64,000 nucleotides of DNA, taken from Natronorubrum texcoconense (GTDB taxonomy: Archaea; Halobacteriota; Halobacteria; Halobacteriales; Natrialbaceae). The translations under genes and the position numbers were made by a program. The DNA lies in NCBI RefSeq assembly GCF_900100335.1, contig NZ_FNFE01000003.1, forward strand, positions 124,001-188,000, written 5' to 3'. Below are positions 44,091 to 52,343 of the stretch, one piece after another. The notes beneath the pieces are model-generated. The model was given only the letters and a program-made list of their open reading frames with translations. It had not been told where the DNA came from and searched no databases. Each line of letters starts with the position of its first letter. The stretch's first letter is position 1.

Positions 44091-44954
44091 ATGGCCGATC
44101 ACGACGACGAACTCGCAGACGCCGTCCGCGAGCTCACCCGCACGATCGACGACCTCCGGGCGGAACTCGAGTCCACACAGAGCCGTCCCCGACTTCGGCC
44201 GCCGGCTCCGCGGCCCCCGACGCCCCGGGAGCTCCTCCGCTTTGCCGACGAGATTGCCATCCCCGCCGCAATCGCCGTCCTCGAGACCAGCGTGCGGGCG
44301 CTCGAGGGGTTCCAGCGAGCGCTCGAACTCACCCGTACCGAACGGGAGGTTCGCGATCGAACCACGGAGGCCGCGGACACCGCCGGCGAACGGGCGAACG
44401 CGCTGCGGCGGACGACGCTCTCACAGCTCGATACCGTGCTGGCTCAACTCCAGCGAGCGACGACCACAGAGGGCGACACGTCGGACGACGGGCTCGACGA
44501 GTTGCTCACGCAGGCCCGCGCGTTGCGCGACGACGTCGACAGCCGACTTCGGGACGTGGACGACGACCTCGAGCGAACCGACTCCTCGACGGACGCGATT
44601 CGGATCGACATCGACGACGGCGATATCGACGACGAGGACAGCGACGGTCGCGGCGAGACGTCACGCGACGATCCGGGTTCGCGCGTCGACGTCGACGCCG
44701 AACTCGAAACGCTGAAAGATCAGTACGGCGCCGAGGAACCGGACTCGAGCGGTGCGGATCGCGCCGAGGAGGACGGAGACGCTGTCGGCGAATCCGACGG
44801 TGACGATGGTGGTGACGAGTCCGTCGAGAGCGACGAGAGCAGTACGGACGACGCTGCTCGATCCGATTCTCGCGGGGACGATGCCGAGGAAACTAGTGCT
44901 GGTGACGATTCCGATGCGAACGGCGACGAAACCGACGGCGATTCCGATTCGTAG
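44091..44954 (+). CDS. Acidic coiled-coil protein of unknown function
   Basis: 287 residues. A conserved-looking N-terminal 130 residues has a short coiled coil ('LADAVRELTRTIDDLRAEL'), a Pro/Arg-rich turn, 'LRFADEIAIPAAIAVLETSV', and a second helix region. The rest is a disordered Asp/Glu/Ser tail ('VGESDGDDGGDESVESDE'). It is divergent from the membrane-anchored acidic protein and its stop codon opens a tandem repeat array. The role is unknown; an interaction with its divergent neighbour is possible. Confidence 0.6.
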   Translation: MADHDDELADAVRELTRTIDDLRAELESTQSRPRLRPPAPRPPTPRELLRFADEIAIPAAIAVLETSVRALEGFQRALELTRTEREVRDRTTEAADTAGERANALRRTTLSQLDTVLAQLQRATTTEGDTSDDGLDELLTQARALRDDVDSRLRDVDDDLERTDSSTDAIRIDIDDGDIDDEDSDGRGETSRDDPGSRVDVDAELETLKDQYGAEEPDSSGADRAEEDGDAVGESDGDDGGDESVESDESSTDDAARSDSRGDDAEETSAGDDSDANGDETDGDSDS

Positions 44955-45261
44955 ACCGGTTCGAACCACGGTGGGAGCGAAGCTCTTCCCTGATTCTATC
45001 CGACTTCAGTCTGCGTCTGTCGTTCAGGGGTGTTCGCGACAGAACGCAGGGATCAGACCAGTTCGAACCACGGTCGGAGCGAAGCTCCTCCCTGATTCGA
45101 ACCGGCTTCACAGCTGTGTCTGTTGCTCACGGGTGTTTGCGATAGAACACAGGGATCAGACCGGTTCGAACCACGGTCGGAGCGAAGCTCCTCCCTGATT
45201 CGAACCGGCTTCACAGCTGTGTCTGTTGCTCACGGGTGTTCGCAACAGAACACAGGGATCA
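44954..45261. repeat. Three tandem 102-103-bp hairpin repeats between convergent genes
   Basis: Units start with GACCGGTTCGAACC (GACCAGTTCGAACC in the second) at 44954, 45056, 45159 and a partial fourth at 45262 that lies inside the next gene's last codons. Units two and three are nearly identical; unit one is diverged. Each unit has a hairpin near its end, for example CTGTGTCTGTTGC with GCAACAGAACACAG. In unit one both arms change together (CTGCGTCTGTCG with CGACAGAACGCAG). The array fills the whole gap between the two convergent stop codons, so it is probably a bidirectional terminator or a selfish repeat. Confidence 0.85.
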
Positions 45262-45618
45262 GACCGGTTCGAACCGATACCCGTCCCAGTCCTGGCTCTC
45301 CGGCTCGCGGATGCCGGCTCCGGGCTCGCGCAGTTCGTCGACGTACACCGGTTCGACCTCGTCGCCGGTTTCGATCTCGTCCGTCGTGGCCTGTCCGATG
45401 GCGCGGACCGACTCGCCCTCGACGTCGAACTCGACGATCACGAGCGTGTTCGGCTCGCGGACGCCCGGCGGCGTCGCCATGCTCGTCGTCCAGGTGATCA
45501 CTTCGGCGCTGTACTCGCTGAGATCGATCGTCTCCACCGGCTCCGAGCCGCCGGGACCGCGCGGGTGGCCGGGGTAGCTGATCGAACCGTCCTCGTATCG
45601 CGTGGCTTCCATCGTCAT
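45259..45618 (-). CDS. DUF35-like OB-fold acyl-CoA-binding partner of the thiolase
   Basis: 119 residues with the OB-fold of DUF35/ChsH2-type proteins ('EVITWTTSMATPPGVREPNT', 'VIVEFDVEGESVRAIGQATT', 'GDEVEPVYVDELR'). The zinc-ribbon cysteines that often precede this fold are absent. Such proteins bind thiolase-fold enzymes and help acyl-CoA transfer. The ATG overlaps the thiolase stop (ATGA). Its last codons are part of the tandem repeat unit found next to it. Confidence 0.78.
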   Translation of the reverse strand: MTMEATRYEDGSISYPGHPRGPGGSEPVETIDLSEYSAEVITWTTSMATPPGVREPNTLVIVEFDVEGESVRAIGQATTDEIETGDEVEPVYVDELREPGAGIREPESQDWDGYRFEPV

Positions 45619-46775
45619 TGTGCTGCCTCCATGATGGTCGTGATAACGCAGTTTCCAAAGCCGCCGACGTTACAGCAGAGCCCGACGTCCGCGTCGACCT
45701 GTCGCGGCCCCGCCTCGCCGACCAGTTGTTCGTAGATCTCGACCCCCTGTGCGACCCCGCTCGCGCCGAGTGGATGTCCCTTCGACTTGAGTCCGCCCGA
45801 GGTGTTGATCGGAAGTTCGCCGGTATCGCGCTCGGTGTACCCCTCCTCGACTAACTTCCACGCCTCGCCCTGCTCGGCGAAGCCGAGCCCCTCCATCTGC
45901 AGGAACTCGAGGATGGTGAACATGTCGTGAAGCTCCGCGACATCGATGTCGTCAGGGCCGTAGCCGCTCATCTCGTAGGCCCCCTTCCCGCTCTCAACGA
46001 CGCCGCCCATGACGGTCGGATCCTCGCGCTCGTGGACGACGTGGGTGTCCGTCGCGCCGTCGATGCCCGAGATGACGACGTAGTTGTCGGTGTACTCCTG
46101 AGCCACGTCCTCGGGACAGAGCATGAGCGCCGCCGAGCCGTCCGTGATCGGACAGAAGTCGTACAGTCGCAGCGGGTCGGCGACGATCGGCGACTCGAGT
46201 GCCGTCTCCTCGTCGATCTCCTTTCGGAACTGCGCGTGGGGGTTGTCCACGCCGTTCTTGTGGTTCTTGACGGCGACCTTCGCGAGACTGTCCCGGGGCG
46301 CGTCGAAGCGTTCGAGGTAGTGACGCGCCGTCAGTCCCGCGAAGGACGGGAGCGTGACGCCGGTCTTGTACTCGACGGGATGGGTCAGCGACGCGATGAC
46401 GTCCGTTGCTTCGCCGGTGGTCTTGTGGGTCATCTTCTCGCCGCCGACGAGCAGCGTCATGTCGCTCGCGCCGCTGGCGACCGACTGCCAGGCGGCGAAG
46501 ATGCCGGCCCCGCCGGACGAACTCGTCTGATCGACGCGCTGGGTGTACGCCGGCATCGCGTCGAGGTCGTGGGCCAAGGCGTTCGGCACGCCGGTCTGTC
46601 CTTCGAACTCCCCGCTGGCCATGTTCGAGACGTACAGGTGCTCGACGTCCGCCGCGTCGACGCCCGAATCCTCGAGGCAGTCGATCCCGGCCTCCGCGAG
46701 GAGATCCATCACCCACTCTCCCTCGCGCTGCCCGAACTGGGTCATCGAGGCGCCGATGATTGCAACACGTTCCAT
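45615..46775 (-). CDS. Thiolase-family protein with Ser in place of the catalytic Cys
   Basis: A 386-residue thiolase (SCP2/archaeal acetoacetyl-CoA type). Family features: 'MERVAIIGASMTQFGQREG', 'LLVGGEKMTHK', 'AELHDMFTILEFLQMEGLG', 'GGLKSKGHPLGASGVAQ' and the final 'CNVGGFGNCVITTIMEA'. In the place of the usual 'NACASG' nucleophile loop the sequence is 'QTSSSGGAG' (Ser at about residue 85), so ordinary thiolase chemistry is doubtful. It may act as a lyase or binding protein together with the DUF35 partner, as ChsH2-linked thiolase-fold aldolases do. A TATA box lies 30 bp upstream. Confidence 0.83.
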   Translation of the reverse strand: MERVAIIGASMTQFGQREGEWVMDLLAEAGIDCLEDSGVDAADVEHLYVSNMASGEFEGQTGVPNALAHDLDAMPAYTQRVDQTSSSGGAGIFAAWQSVASGASDMTLLVGGEKMTHKTTGEATDVIASLTHPVEYKTGVTLPSFAGLTARHYLERFDAPRDSLAKVAVKNHKNGVDNPHAQFRKEIDEETALESPIVADPLRLYDFCPITDGSAALMLCPEDVAQEYTDNYVVISGIDGATDTHVVHEREDPTVMGGVVESGKGAYEMSGYGPDDIDVAELHDMFTILEFLQMEGLGFAEQGEAWKLVEEGYTERDTGELPINTSGGLKSKGHPLGASGVAQGVEIYEQLVGEAGPRQVDADVGLCCNVGGFGNCVITTIMEAAQ

Positions 46776-46800
46776 AGTTGTCCAGACTCCGGGACCGTGT

Positions 46801-46847
46801 TAAAATATTTGGGTAGTAGAATCTTTGGACAGGCGGATTCTGTCCAA
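46801..46847 (-). promoter_or_regulatory. Thiolase promoter and upstream palindrome
   Basis: AAATATTTTA on the minus strand about 30 bp before the thiolase ATG. It is preceded by a perfect inverted repeat TTGGACAG-N7-CTGTCCAA (46825-46832 and 46840-46847). The position just upstream of the TATA box suits an activator or repressor site. Confidence 0.5.
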
Positions 46848-46969
46848 GAAAAAATACTCTATTGACCTGCTATTAGTACCTATTTTACATCGAGCGAAAT
46901 TAAAGAGTAGTCATATGTGTACAAGAATAATAGGAAGAGTTACATTTCATCGCCCATGGTGGTACAGTA

Positions 46970-47515
46970 TTGACAGGATCCAGATCTCTATCCAGACGAA
47001 CTACTCTCGCCGTTCTCGGTGGGCTTTCAGTTACTGGTGGCGGCTATGCCGTGTGGCGTCACAACCGCTCCGACAATGAAGTACAATTGGTATTCATCCG
47101 GCTGATAAATTCGTGGAACGCGGAACGGAGTTTCGAAGTCGAACTCGTTCGGAACGACGAGCAGGTGTTCAACGAGACGTATTACGACGTTCCTGCGTAC
47201 GGGTCTGACCGGGAACGTACTGGCGACCAAAACCCTAGTACCCATCTGCTCGAGTCGACGTGGGAGGAGGGGCCCGCTACGTTCGAGCTTCGTGGTCGTT
47301 TTGTCGATCAAGAGGACGACAATTGGCAGACCGTCTCACCTGCCGATGCTGACGGCGAATACGTCGGGATCGACCTCCAGTTCTGGGAACAACAGATTCT
47401 CGGCGGCTTCTACACCTTCGAAACCGAATCCGAGCGAGAGTCCGCTCGAGAGTTCATCGAAACCGAATTAGAACGCCAGTCCAACCGTGATCGGTACGGC
47501 CGTGCGCCTGATTGA
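46970..47515 (+). CDS. Exported protein of unknown function
   Basis: 181 residues from a TTG start, the only in-frame start that includes the export signal 'RSLSRRTTLAVLGGLSVTGG', which has a twin-arginine motif. The mature part is beta-rich ('FEVELVRNDEQVFNETYYD', 'ATFELRGRFVDQEDDNW') and ends in the charged helix 'SERESAREFIETELERQ'. No lipobox cysteine. The DNA upstream and in the first third is noticeably AT-rich compared with neighbours, a sign of transfer. Layout resembles the lipoprotein at 25 kb. Confidence 0.6.
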   Translation: MTGSRSLSRRTTLAVLGGLSVTGGGYAVWRHNRSDNEVQLVFIRLINSWNAERSFEVELVRNDEQVFNETYYDVPAYGSDRERTGDQNPSTHLLESTWEEGPATFELRGRFVDQEDDNWQTVSPADADGEYVGIDLQFWEQQILGGFYTFETESERESAREFIETELERQSNRDRYGRAPD

Positions 47516-47552
47516 GGACCGATGCTCGAAGTAAACTCTCCACCGAACCCAA

Positions 47553-48854
47553 TTAGGCCGATTCGGCGGCGGTCGTCCGCAACTCCGTCGCGCGCGAACG
47601 AGCCTGCTCGATGACCGCAGGACGGGCCTCGAAGGAGACGACGACGTCTTCGTCGCCGTAGGTGACGTCGTCGACGTTCGCGTTGTCGTGGATCCAGGAG
47701 ACCACGCTCATCGTCTCGTCGGTCATCGGCAGGAGGAGCCGCTCTTCCTCCCACTCCGGCAGTTCGTGGTCGATTCGCTCGAGCAGCTCCTCGACGTTCG
47801 TCCCTTCCATGCCGCTGACGGTGACCGGGTTCGGCGCGAGCGACGAGAGAGCTTCACGTTTCTCCGCGAGCTCCTCGTCGTCGACCGTGTCGATCTTGTT
47901 CAACACCGTGACGATCGGCGCCTCGTTGCGCTCGTAGAGGGTGTCGTGACAGGTGACGAGCTTCTCGTGGATTTCGTCGATCGGCTCGCTGACGTCGACG
48001 ACGAGCAAGACGAGATCGGCCCGGTAGACGGAGTCGAGCGTCGACTTGAACGACTCGACGAGCCAGTGGGGCAGGTCGCTGATGAACCCGACCGTGTCGG
48101 TCACCAGCACGTCCCGCGGTTCGATGGACGCCCGACGGGTCGTCGTTCCGAGCGTCGTGAACAGCTTGTCTTGGGACTCGGCCGTCGCGTCGAGGTCGGG
48201 GTGGAGGTCCTCGTTCTCCTCGACGGTGAGGTCGTCGGCCAGCTGCCGCAACAACGTCGACTTGCCGGCGTTCGTGTAGCCCGCGAGCGCGACCAGATCG
48301 AACCCGGAGTCCCGGCGACGTTCCCGGCGTTGCTCCTCGGTCCGCTCGATCTGCTCGAGTTCGTCCTTGATCCGACTGATCTGGGCTTTGATGTCCCGTT
48401 CGCGGCTCTCGTCGTACTCGCCAAGCCCCATGAAGCCGGGGTGTTCGTCGCGTTTGGCGAGGCTCGTCTTGGCCTCGGCGCGGGGCAGTTCGTAGCGGAG
48501 TTCGGCCAGTTCGACCTGTAGCTGCGCCTTGCGCGTCTGGGCGCGCTGGCCGAAGATCTCGAGGATCAGGGTGAATCGATCGATCACTTCGACGCCGTCG
48601 GGCAGCAGCTGTCCGAGGTTGTACGTCTGGTAGGGGCCGAGCCGGTTGTCGAAGATGACGGTCGTCGCTTCCGTGGCGACGGCGACCTCGGCCAACTCCT
48701 CGGCTTTTCCCTCGCCGAGTTGGAGGGCGGCGTCGGCCCGCCGCGATTGGGTAACCTCTCCGACGACGGTGTACCCCGCCGCCGCGGCGAGGTCGCGGAT
48801 TTCACTCGTGTCGGGCGTTCCGGAGTCGACGCGTTTGGCGATGATAGCGTTCAT
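47553..48854 (-). CDS. hflX: GTPase HflX
   Basis: A 433-residue HflX GTPase that binds the ribosome and splits or rescues stalled large subunits. The N-terminal HflX domain contains 'FDNRLGPYQTYNLGQLL' and 'GQRAQTRKAQLQVELAEL'. The G domain follows with G1 'GYTNAGKSTLL', G3 'DTVGFISDLPHWLVESF' and G4 'NKID'. The start at 'MNAIIAKRVDSGTPD' excludes a 32-residue Pro/Arg-rich upstream extension. The length matches archaeal members. Confidence 0.93.
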   Translation of the reverse strand: MNAIIAKRVDSGTPDTSEIRDLAAAAGYTVVGEVTQSRRADAALQLGEGKAEELAEVAVATEATTVIFDNRLGPYQTYNLGQLLPDGVEVIDRFTLILEIFGQRAQTRKAQLQVELAELRYELPRAEAKTSLAKRDEHPGFMGLGEYDESRERDIKAQISRIKDELEQIERTEEQRRERRRDSGFDLVALAGYTNAGKSTLLRQLADDLTVEENEDLHPDLDATAESQDKLFTTLGTTTRRASIEPRDVLVTDTVGFISDLPHWLVESFKSTLDSVYRADLVLLVVDVSEPIDEIHEKLVTCHDTLYERNEAPIVTVLNKIDTVDDEELAEKREALSSLAPNPVTVSGMEGTNVEELLERIDHELPEWEEERLLLPMTDETMSVVSWIHDNANVDDVTYGDEDVVVSFEARPAVIEQARSRATELRTTAAESA

Positions 48855-49246
48855 GCGGATGGGAAAAGGTGGGGGGAGTTCGGGCGTCGGTGCTCGGCTC
48901 CTCGCGAGAGGCTGCACTCGTCGACCCGGCGAGCCGTCGCTCGCGTACACCGCTCGCGTCGGGGTTGCAGGCGACGCGGCAGGTGCCCGACCACGCTACG
49001 AATGCCGGTCGAACACCTCCATTGGCTGGACGATACTCATAGCTACCCGTACGCGTCCGATCGTCTTGAATCCCGTGCACGATGCCGTCTTGCGGTTCGC
49101 TCGTGCTTCGACGGCCGACCGCTCGCACTCGAGTCGGTTCGGCGGTCGAACTGTTAGCCTTCCTCGGCCTCCGGCCGACCCATCATACGGTAAGACTGTC
49201 TCTCAACCACAACAGTCATTGTAGCAGACTCGAATACGAAGCCGTG
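48855..49246 (+). other. Gene-free stretch between hflX and the FUN14 gene
   Basis: 392 bp divergent promoter region. Both strands have only short Arg-rich open frames with no family signal. No clear TATA box, repeat or RNA was recognised. Confidence 0.35.
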
Positions 49247-49558
49247 ATGTTAGACGTCGATCCGACGACGCTCGGTCTCGAGTTCGGGGGTGGAGCGGTC
49301 ATCGGGGCGGTGCTGGGATTCGCTACGAAGCAGGTCGCGACGCTCCTCGCGCTCGTCATCGGTGTCCAACTGATGGCGTTTCGATACCTCGAATCACAGG
49401 AGATCGTGACCGTCGACTGGAGCCGGCTCACCGCCGGACTGCTCGAGACCCAAGAGCACGCACAGAACGAGACTCACCGGCTCGAGTCGGTGCTCTCGAT
49501 GGTCTCGGTCGGCGCGGGCTTCACCACCGGCTTCCTGATCGGCTACCACCGCGGCTAG
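49247..49558 (+). CDS. FUN14 family membrane protein
   Basis: 103 residues. 'EFGGGAVIGAVLGFATKQVA' with a second helix 'LLALVIGVQLMAFRYLES' and a third at the C-terminus 'SVGAGFTTGFLIGYHRG' match the FUN14 family of small membrane proteins, known in eukaryotes from mitochondrial FUNDC1. The role in archaea is unknown. It starts at 'MLDVDPTTLGLEFG'. Confidence 0.83.
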   Translation: MLDVDPTTLGLEFGGGAVIGAVLGFATKQVATLLALVIGVQLMAFRYLESQEIVTVDWSRLTAGLLETQEHAQNETHRLESVLSMVSVGAGFTTGFLIGYHRG

Positions 49559-49582
49559 GAAGAGACCGGGACCGCTACCGTT

Positions 49583-50308
49583 CTATCGCGTCTTCAGATC
49601 GTCCTTGTCCTTGATGATCTCCGTCTCCGCCTTTCCGCTCGAGTGTTCGTTGACGACGTTGTAGAACTCGTTCTGTAGCCCCGCGGGGAACGTGATGACG
49701 CCGATCCAGGAGCCGTCGGGCTGCCACTCCTCGCGCTCTAAGTCGCCGAACTGGCGGACCTGCGCCTGCGCGCTGCCGGCGTACTCGGCGGGAATCTGGG
49801 CTGCGATCGTCACCTCCTCGAATCGAATCGGGATCACCGGCCGCAGCGCGTCCAGTGCGTCGTCGACCTGCTGTTGAACCGGTTCCATCGGATCGACGGT
49901 GAAGCCGGCCTCCTCGAGCGCGTTCTCGATGCGCTCGGGCGGGTGGGGCGCGTTGTCCATCTGCGGGTTGACCGCGTTCCGCGTGATGGTGTCGATCAGC
50001 TGTCTTCGCTTCTGTTCTTGCATCTCGCGGCGCTGGTCGGCCGTGATCTGAATCTCCCCTTGCTTGATCACTTCCGGGATGATCTCGAGCGGATCCGTCG
50101 TCTCAAAGACCTTCTCGAGATCCTCCTCGGCGGGCCGGTCGCCGCGCGAGGCGTCCTCGAAGACGTCTTCGGCGGCGATCACCTCTTCCAAGTCGCCGTC
50201 GAACTCGTCGCGTTTGATCGCGAGCGCCGCATCCGGGTCTACGAGCACTTCGAAGCGCGCCCCGTGTGACTCGAGTCGCGCCGTCACCGCCTCGTCGAGC
50301 GATATCAT
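49583..50308 (-). CDS. Ribosome maturation protein SBDS homologue
   Basis: A 241-residue archaeal SBDS/Sdo1 protein that acts in late 50S subunit maturation. The N-terminal FYSH domain has 'RFEVLVDPDAALAIKRDEFD' and 'EEVIAAEDVFEDASRGDRP', then 'EIQITADQRREMQEQKRRQL' and 'NPQMDNAPHPPERIENALEE' form the central helical domain, and a ferredoxin-like C-terminal domain follows. It lies 118 bp downstream of psmA, in the well-known archaeal grouping of proteasome, exosome or RNase P and SBDS genes. Confidence 0.93.
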   Translation of the reverse strand: MISLDEAVTARLESHGARFEVLVDPDAALAIKRDEFDGDLEEVIAAEDVFEDASRGDRPAEEDLEKVFETTDPLEIIPEVIKQGEIQITADQRREMQEQKRRQLIDTITRNAVNPQMDNAPHPPERIENALEEAGFTVDPMEPVQQQVDDALDALRPVIPIRFEEVTIAAQIPAEYAGSAQAQVRQFGDLEREEWQPDGSWIGVITFPAGLQNEFYNVVNEHSSGKAETEIIKDKDDLKTR

Positions 50309-50426
50309 ACCAGGGAGTACCCCCGGCCGCCTAAAAGAGCTTTTCCTGACGGCATCCGCCGCGACCGTCCGGCGTCGAGCGGGTCGATCGGTACGAAACC
50401 GCGAGGAGTGCCGCCGTCTCGATTAC

Positions 50427-51185
50427 TTACTCTTCGGGTTCGTCGTCCTCACCGTCGTCGAGGAGGTCGTTCTCCTCGAGGTGGGACTCGATCTTGTCGT
50501 GGTCGAACTGCTCGAAGGATTCGCTCTCGACGTCGATCGTCGCGAGACCGACTTCGTTGGGCAGCAGCGAGCCCTCGTTGACCGACGCGAGCGCGTCGAG
50601 GGCGAGCGCGATGCCGCCGTCGAGGTCGGCTTCCTCGTCGTAGTTCTCCTCGAGATACTCCTGCAGTTCGCCGCGGTCGGAGCCGACCGCCAGGGCCTTC
50701 CACTCGTATGGGGTCCCCGACGGGTCGGTCTCGAACAGGCGCGGTTCGCCGTTGTCGATGCCGCCGACGATCAGCGCGACGCCGAACGGGCGGGCGCCGC
50801 CGACCTGCGTGTACTGCTGGATGTGGTCGGTGACCTCCTTGGTCAGCGTCTCGACGCCGATCGGCTCGCCGTAGCGCAGCTGGTTGACCTGCGTCTGGCG
50901 GCGGGCGAAGTCGATCAGCTGGCGGGCGTCGGCCACGTGGCCGGCGCTCGCGATGCCGACGTGGTTGTCGGCCTTGTGAATCTTCTCGACGCTCGAGTCC
51001 TCGAGCAGCGGGGAGGGGACTCGCTTGTCGACGGCGAGGACGACGCCGTCCTTCGTTCGGACGCCGATACTCGCTGTTCCTCGTTTGACCGCCTCGCGGG
51101 CGTACTCGACTTGGTAGAGTCGGCCGTCCGGCGAGAAGATCGTGATACCTCGGTCGTATGCCTGCTGTTGTTGTTGTCCCTGCAT
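50427..51185 (-). CDS. psmA: Proteasome subunit alpha
   Basis: 252 residues forming the outer rings of the 20S proteasome. The N-terminal gate 'QQAYDRGITIFSPDGRLYQ' and 'VEYAREAVKRGTASIGVRT' are diagnostic, 'GVALIVGGID' follows, and an acidic tail 'LLDDGEDDEPEE' is typical of haloarchaea. It lies four bases after the Pop5 gene and is thus in one transcription unit with the RNase P genes. Confidence 0.95.
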   Translation of the reverse strand: MQGQQQQQAYDRGITIFSPDGRLYQVEYAREAVKRGTASIGVRTKDGVVLAVDKRVPSPLLEDSSVEKIHKADNHVGIASAGHVADARQLIDFARRQTQVNQLRYGEPIGVETLTKEVTDHIQQYTQVGGARPFGVALIVGGIDNGEPRLFETDPSGTPYEWKALAVGSDRGELQEYLEENYDEEADLDGGIALALDALASVNEGSLLPNEVGLATIDVESESFEQFDHDKIESHLEENDLLDDGEDDEPEE

Positions 51186-51189
51186 AGTC

Positions 51190-51675
51190 TCACACTAAAT
51201 CGTAATCGAGGTCTGTCGCGCCCGTAAACGTCTCATCGAGTCGCACGTCTGCATCGCATTCCCGCAGGACGGCGACTCGCTCCTCGTTCCCGAACACGAC
51301 GTTTCTCTCTTCCGAATCTTGCCGGCGTTTACCTAAATAGTTTTCTTCAGCGGCACGGATCGTGCCACTGATACCGCGGACCCGAATTCCGACCGCAGCG
51401 CCGTCGATACCGTCGATACAGGCGACGGCCGCGCGAGCCGGTTCGGTCTCCCCCCGTCGAACCCGAACGATCGCCTCGCCGACTCCGTCGTCGAACTCGA
51501 ACCTGACGACCGTCATATCGGCGCGGGCGCTGCCGGGATCGCCCAGCAGGTTCTGGGCCGCGTACCAGCACTCGCGCTGAAACGCGCGGCGGTCGATTGC
51601 GACGTCGGGCCAGCTCTCGATTTCGACGGCGAGATATCGCCAGCGGGGTTGGAGATGTTTCGGGAGGTGTTTCAT
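51190..51675 (-). CDS. RNase P protein component 2 (Pop5/Rpp14)
   Basis: 161 residues. 'MKHLPKHLQPRWRYLAVEIE' is the characteristic Pop5 start, and 'AIVRVRRGETEPARAAVACI' and 'IRVRGISGTIRAAEENYLG' complete the ferredoxin-like fold. It is a protein subunit of archaeal RNase P, which removes 5' leaders from tRNA precursors. The tail of about 35 residues is a haloarchaeal extension. The ATG overlaps the methyltransferase stop as ATGA. Confidence 0.9.
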   Translation of the reverse strand: MKHLPKHLQPRWRYLAVEIESWPDVAIDRRAFQRECWYAAQNLLGDPGSARADMTVVRFEFDDGVGEAIVRVRRGETEPARAAVACIDGIDGAAVGIRVRGISGTIRAAEENYLGKRRQDSEERNVVFGNEERVAVLRECDADVRLDETFTGATDLDYDLV

Positions 51676-52343
51676 TCGTCCGTGGCGATCTCGTCGTCCG
51701 CGTCATCCGCGTCGTCACTGGGGACACCGCCGGCCTCGGTTGGCGTCCGCTCGGCGACCAGGACGCCGACCTGATCGTGGACGCGCTCGACGGCGGTCAG
51801 CGAGAAGCCCGCGTCGGTGAAGGCGTCGGCGAGGGTGCCGACGGTCGCCGGGTCGTCGACCTCGGGCGAGTAGAACGGCACCTCGGGATCGGGTTCGCCG
51901 AAGAACATCACGTCCCCGAGGACGAATTTCCGCGGCTCGAGGGCCGCGATAACCTCGATCGCCTCGCGTTTTTCCGCATCCGAGAGGTGGTGGAGCGCGA
52001 AGTTCGAGGTGACGACATCGACGTCACCGTCGTACTCGGGCTCGCGGAAGCTGCCGGTGGCAAACTCGAAATTCTCGAGCCCGTCTTCCTCGGCCTTCGC
52101 TTCGGCTTCGGCCATCATGCCCTCGCTGATGTCCCGGCCGACGACGCGGTCCGCGTCGGGTGCGAGCGCGAGCGCGATGGCTCCCGTCCCGGTCCCGAGG
52201 TCGAGAACAATATCGTCTGCCTCGGGCCCGGCGTGTTCGATCACGAGGTTCGCGCAGGCGCGGTACTCGTCGGAGTTCGACTCGTCGTACTCGCCCGCTT
52301 GTTCGTCGAATCTGGCGGCGTGATCCTCAAGGCTCTTTTTCAT
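51672..52343 (-). CDS. Class I SAM-dependent methyltransferase
   Basis: 223 residues with the AdoMet motif I 'VLDLGTGTGAIALAL', acidic motif post I 'VVGRDISEGM' and motif IV region 'VVTSNFALHHL'. The 'MKKSLEDHAARFDEQAGEY' start resembles ubiquinone/menaquinone-type or small-molecule methyltransferases. Its constant place between the two RNase P subunit genes is notable; an RNA-related substrate is possible but not shown. It overlaps the Rpp30 gene by 17 bp. Confidence 0.87.
   Translation of the reverse strand: MKKSLEDHAARFDEQAGEYDESNSDEYRACANLVIEHAGPEADDIVLDLGTGTGAIALALAPDADRVVGRDISEGMMAEAEAKAEEDGLENFEFATGSFREPEYDGDVDVVTSNFALHHLSDAEKREAIEVIAALEPRKFVLGDVMFFGEPDPEVPFYSPEVDDPATVGTLADAFTDAGFSLTAVERVHDQVGVLVAERTPTEAGGVPSDDADDADDEIATDE

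Noticed and set aside
44954..45261. Possible CRISPR array
   Set aside because: The repeated units are contiguous 103-bp copies with no distinct spacers and no cas genes nearby.
47139..47150. A further CGAA-N4-TTCG match (CGAACTCGTTCG)
   Set aside because: It lies within the coding sequence of the exported protein, far from any start, and about one such chance match is expected in a window this size.
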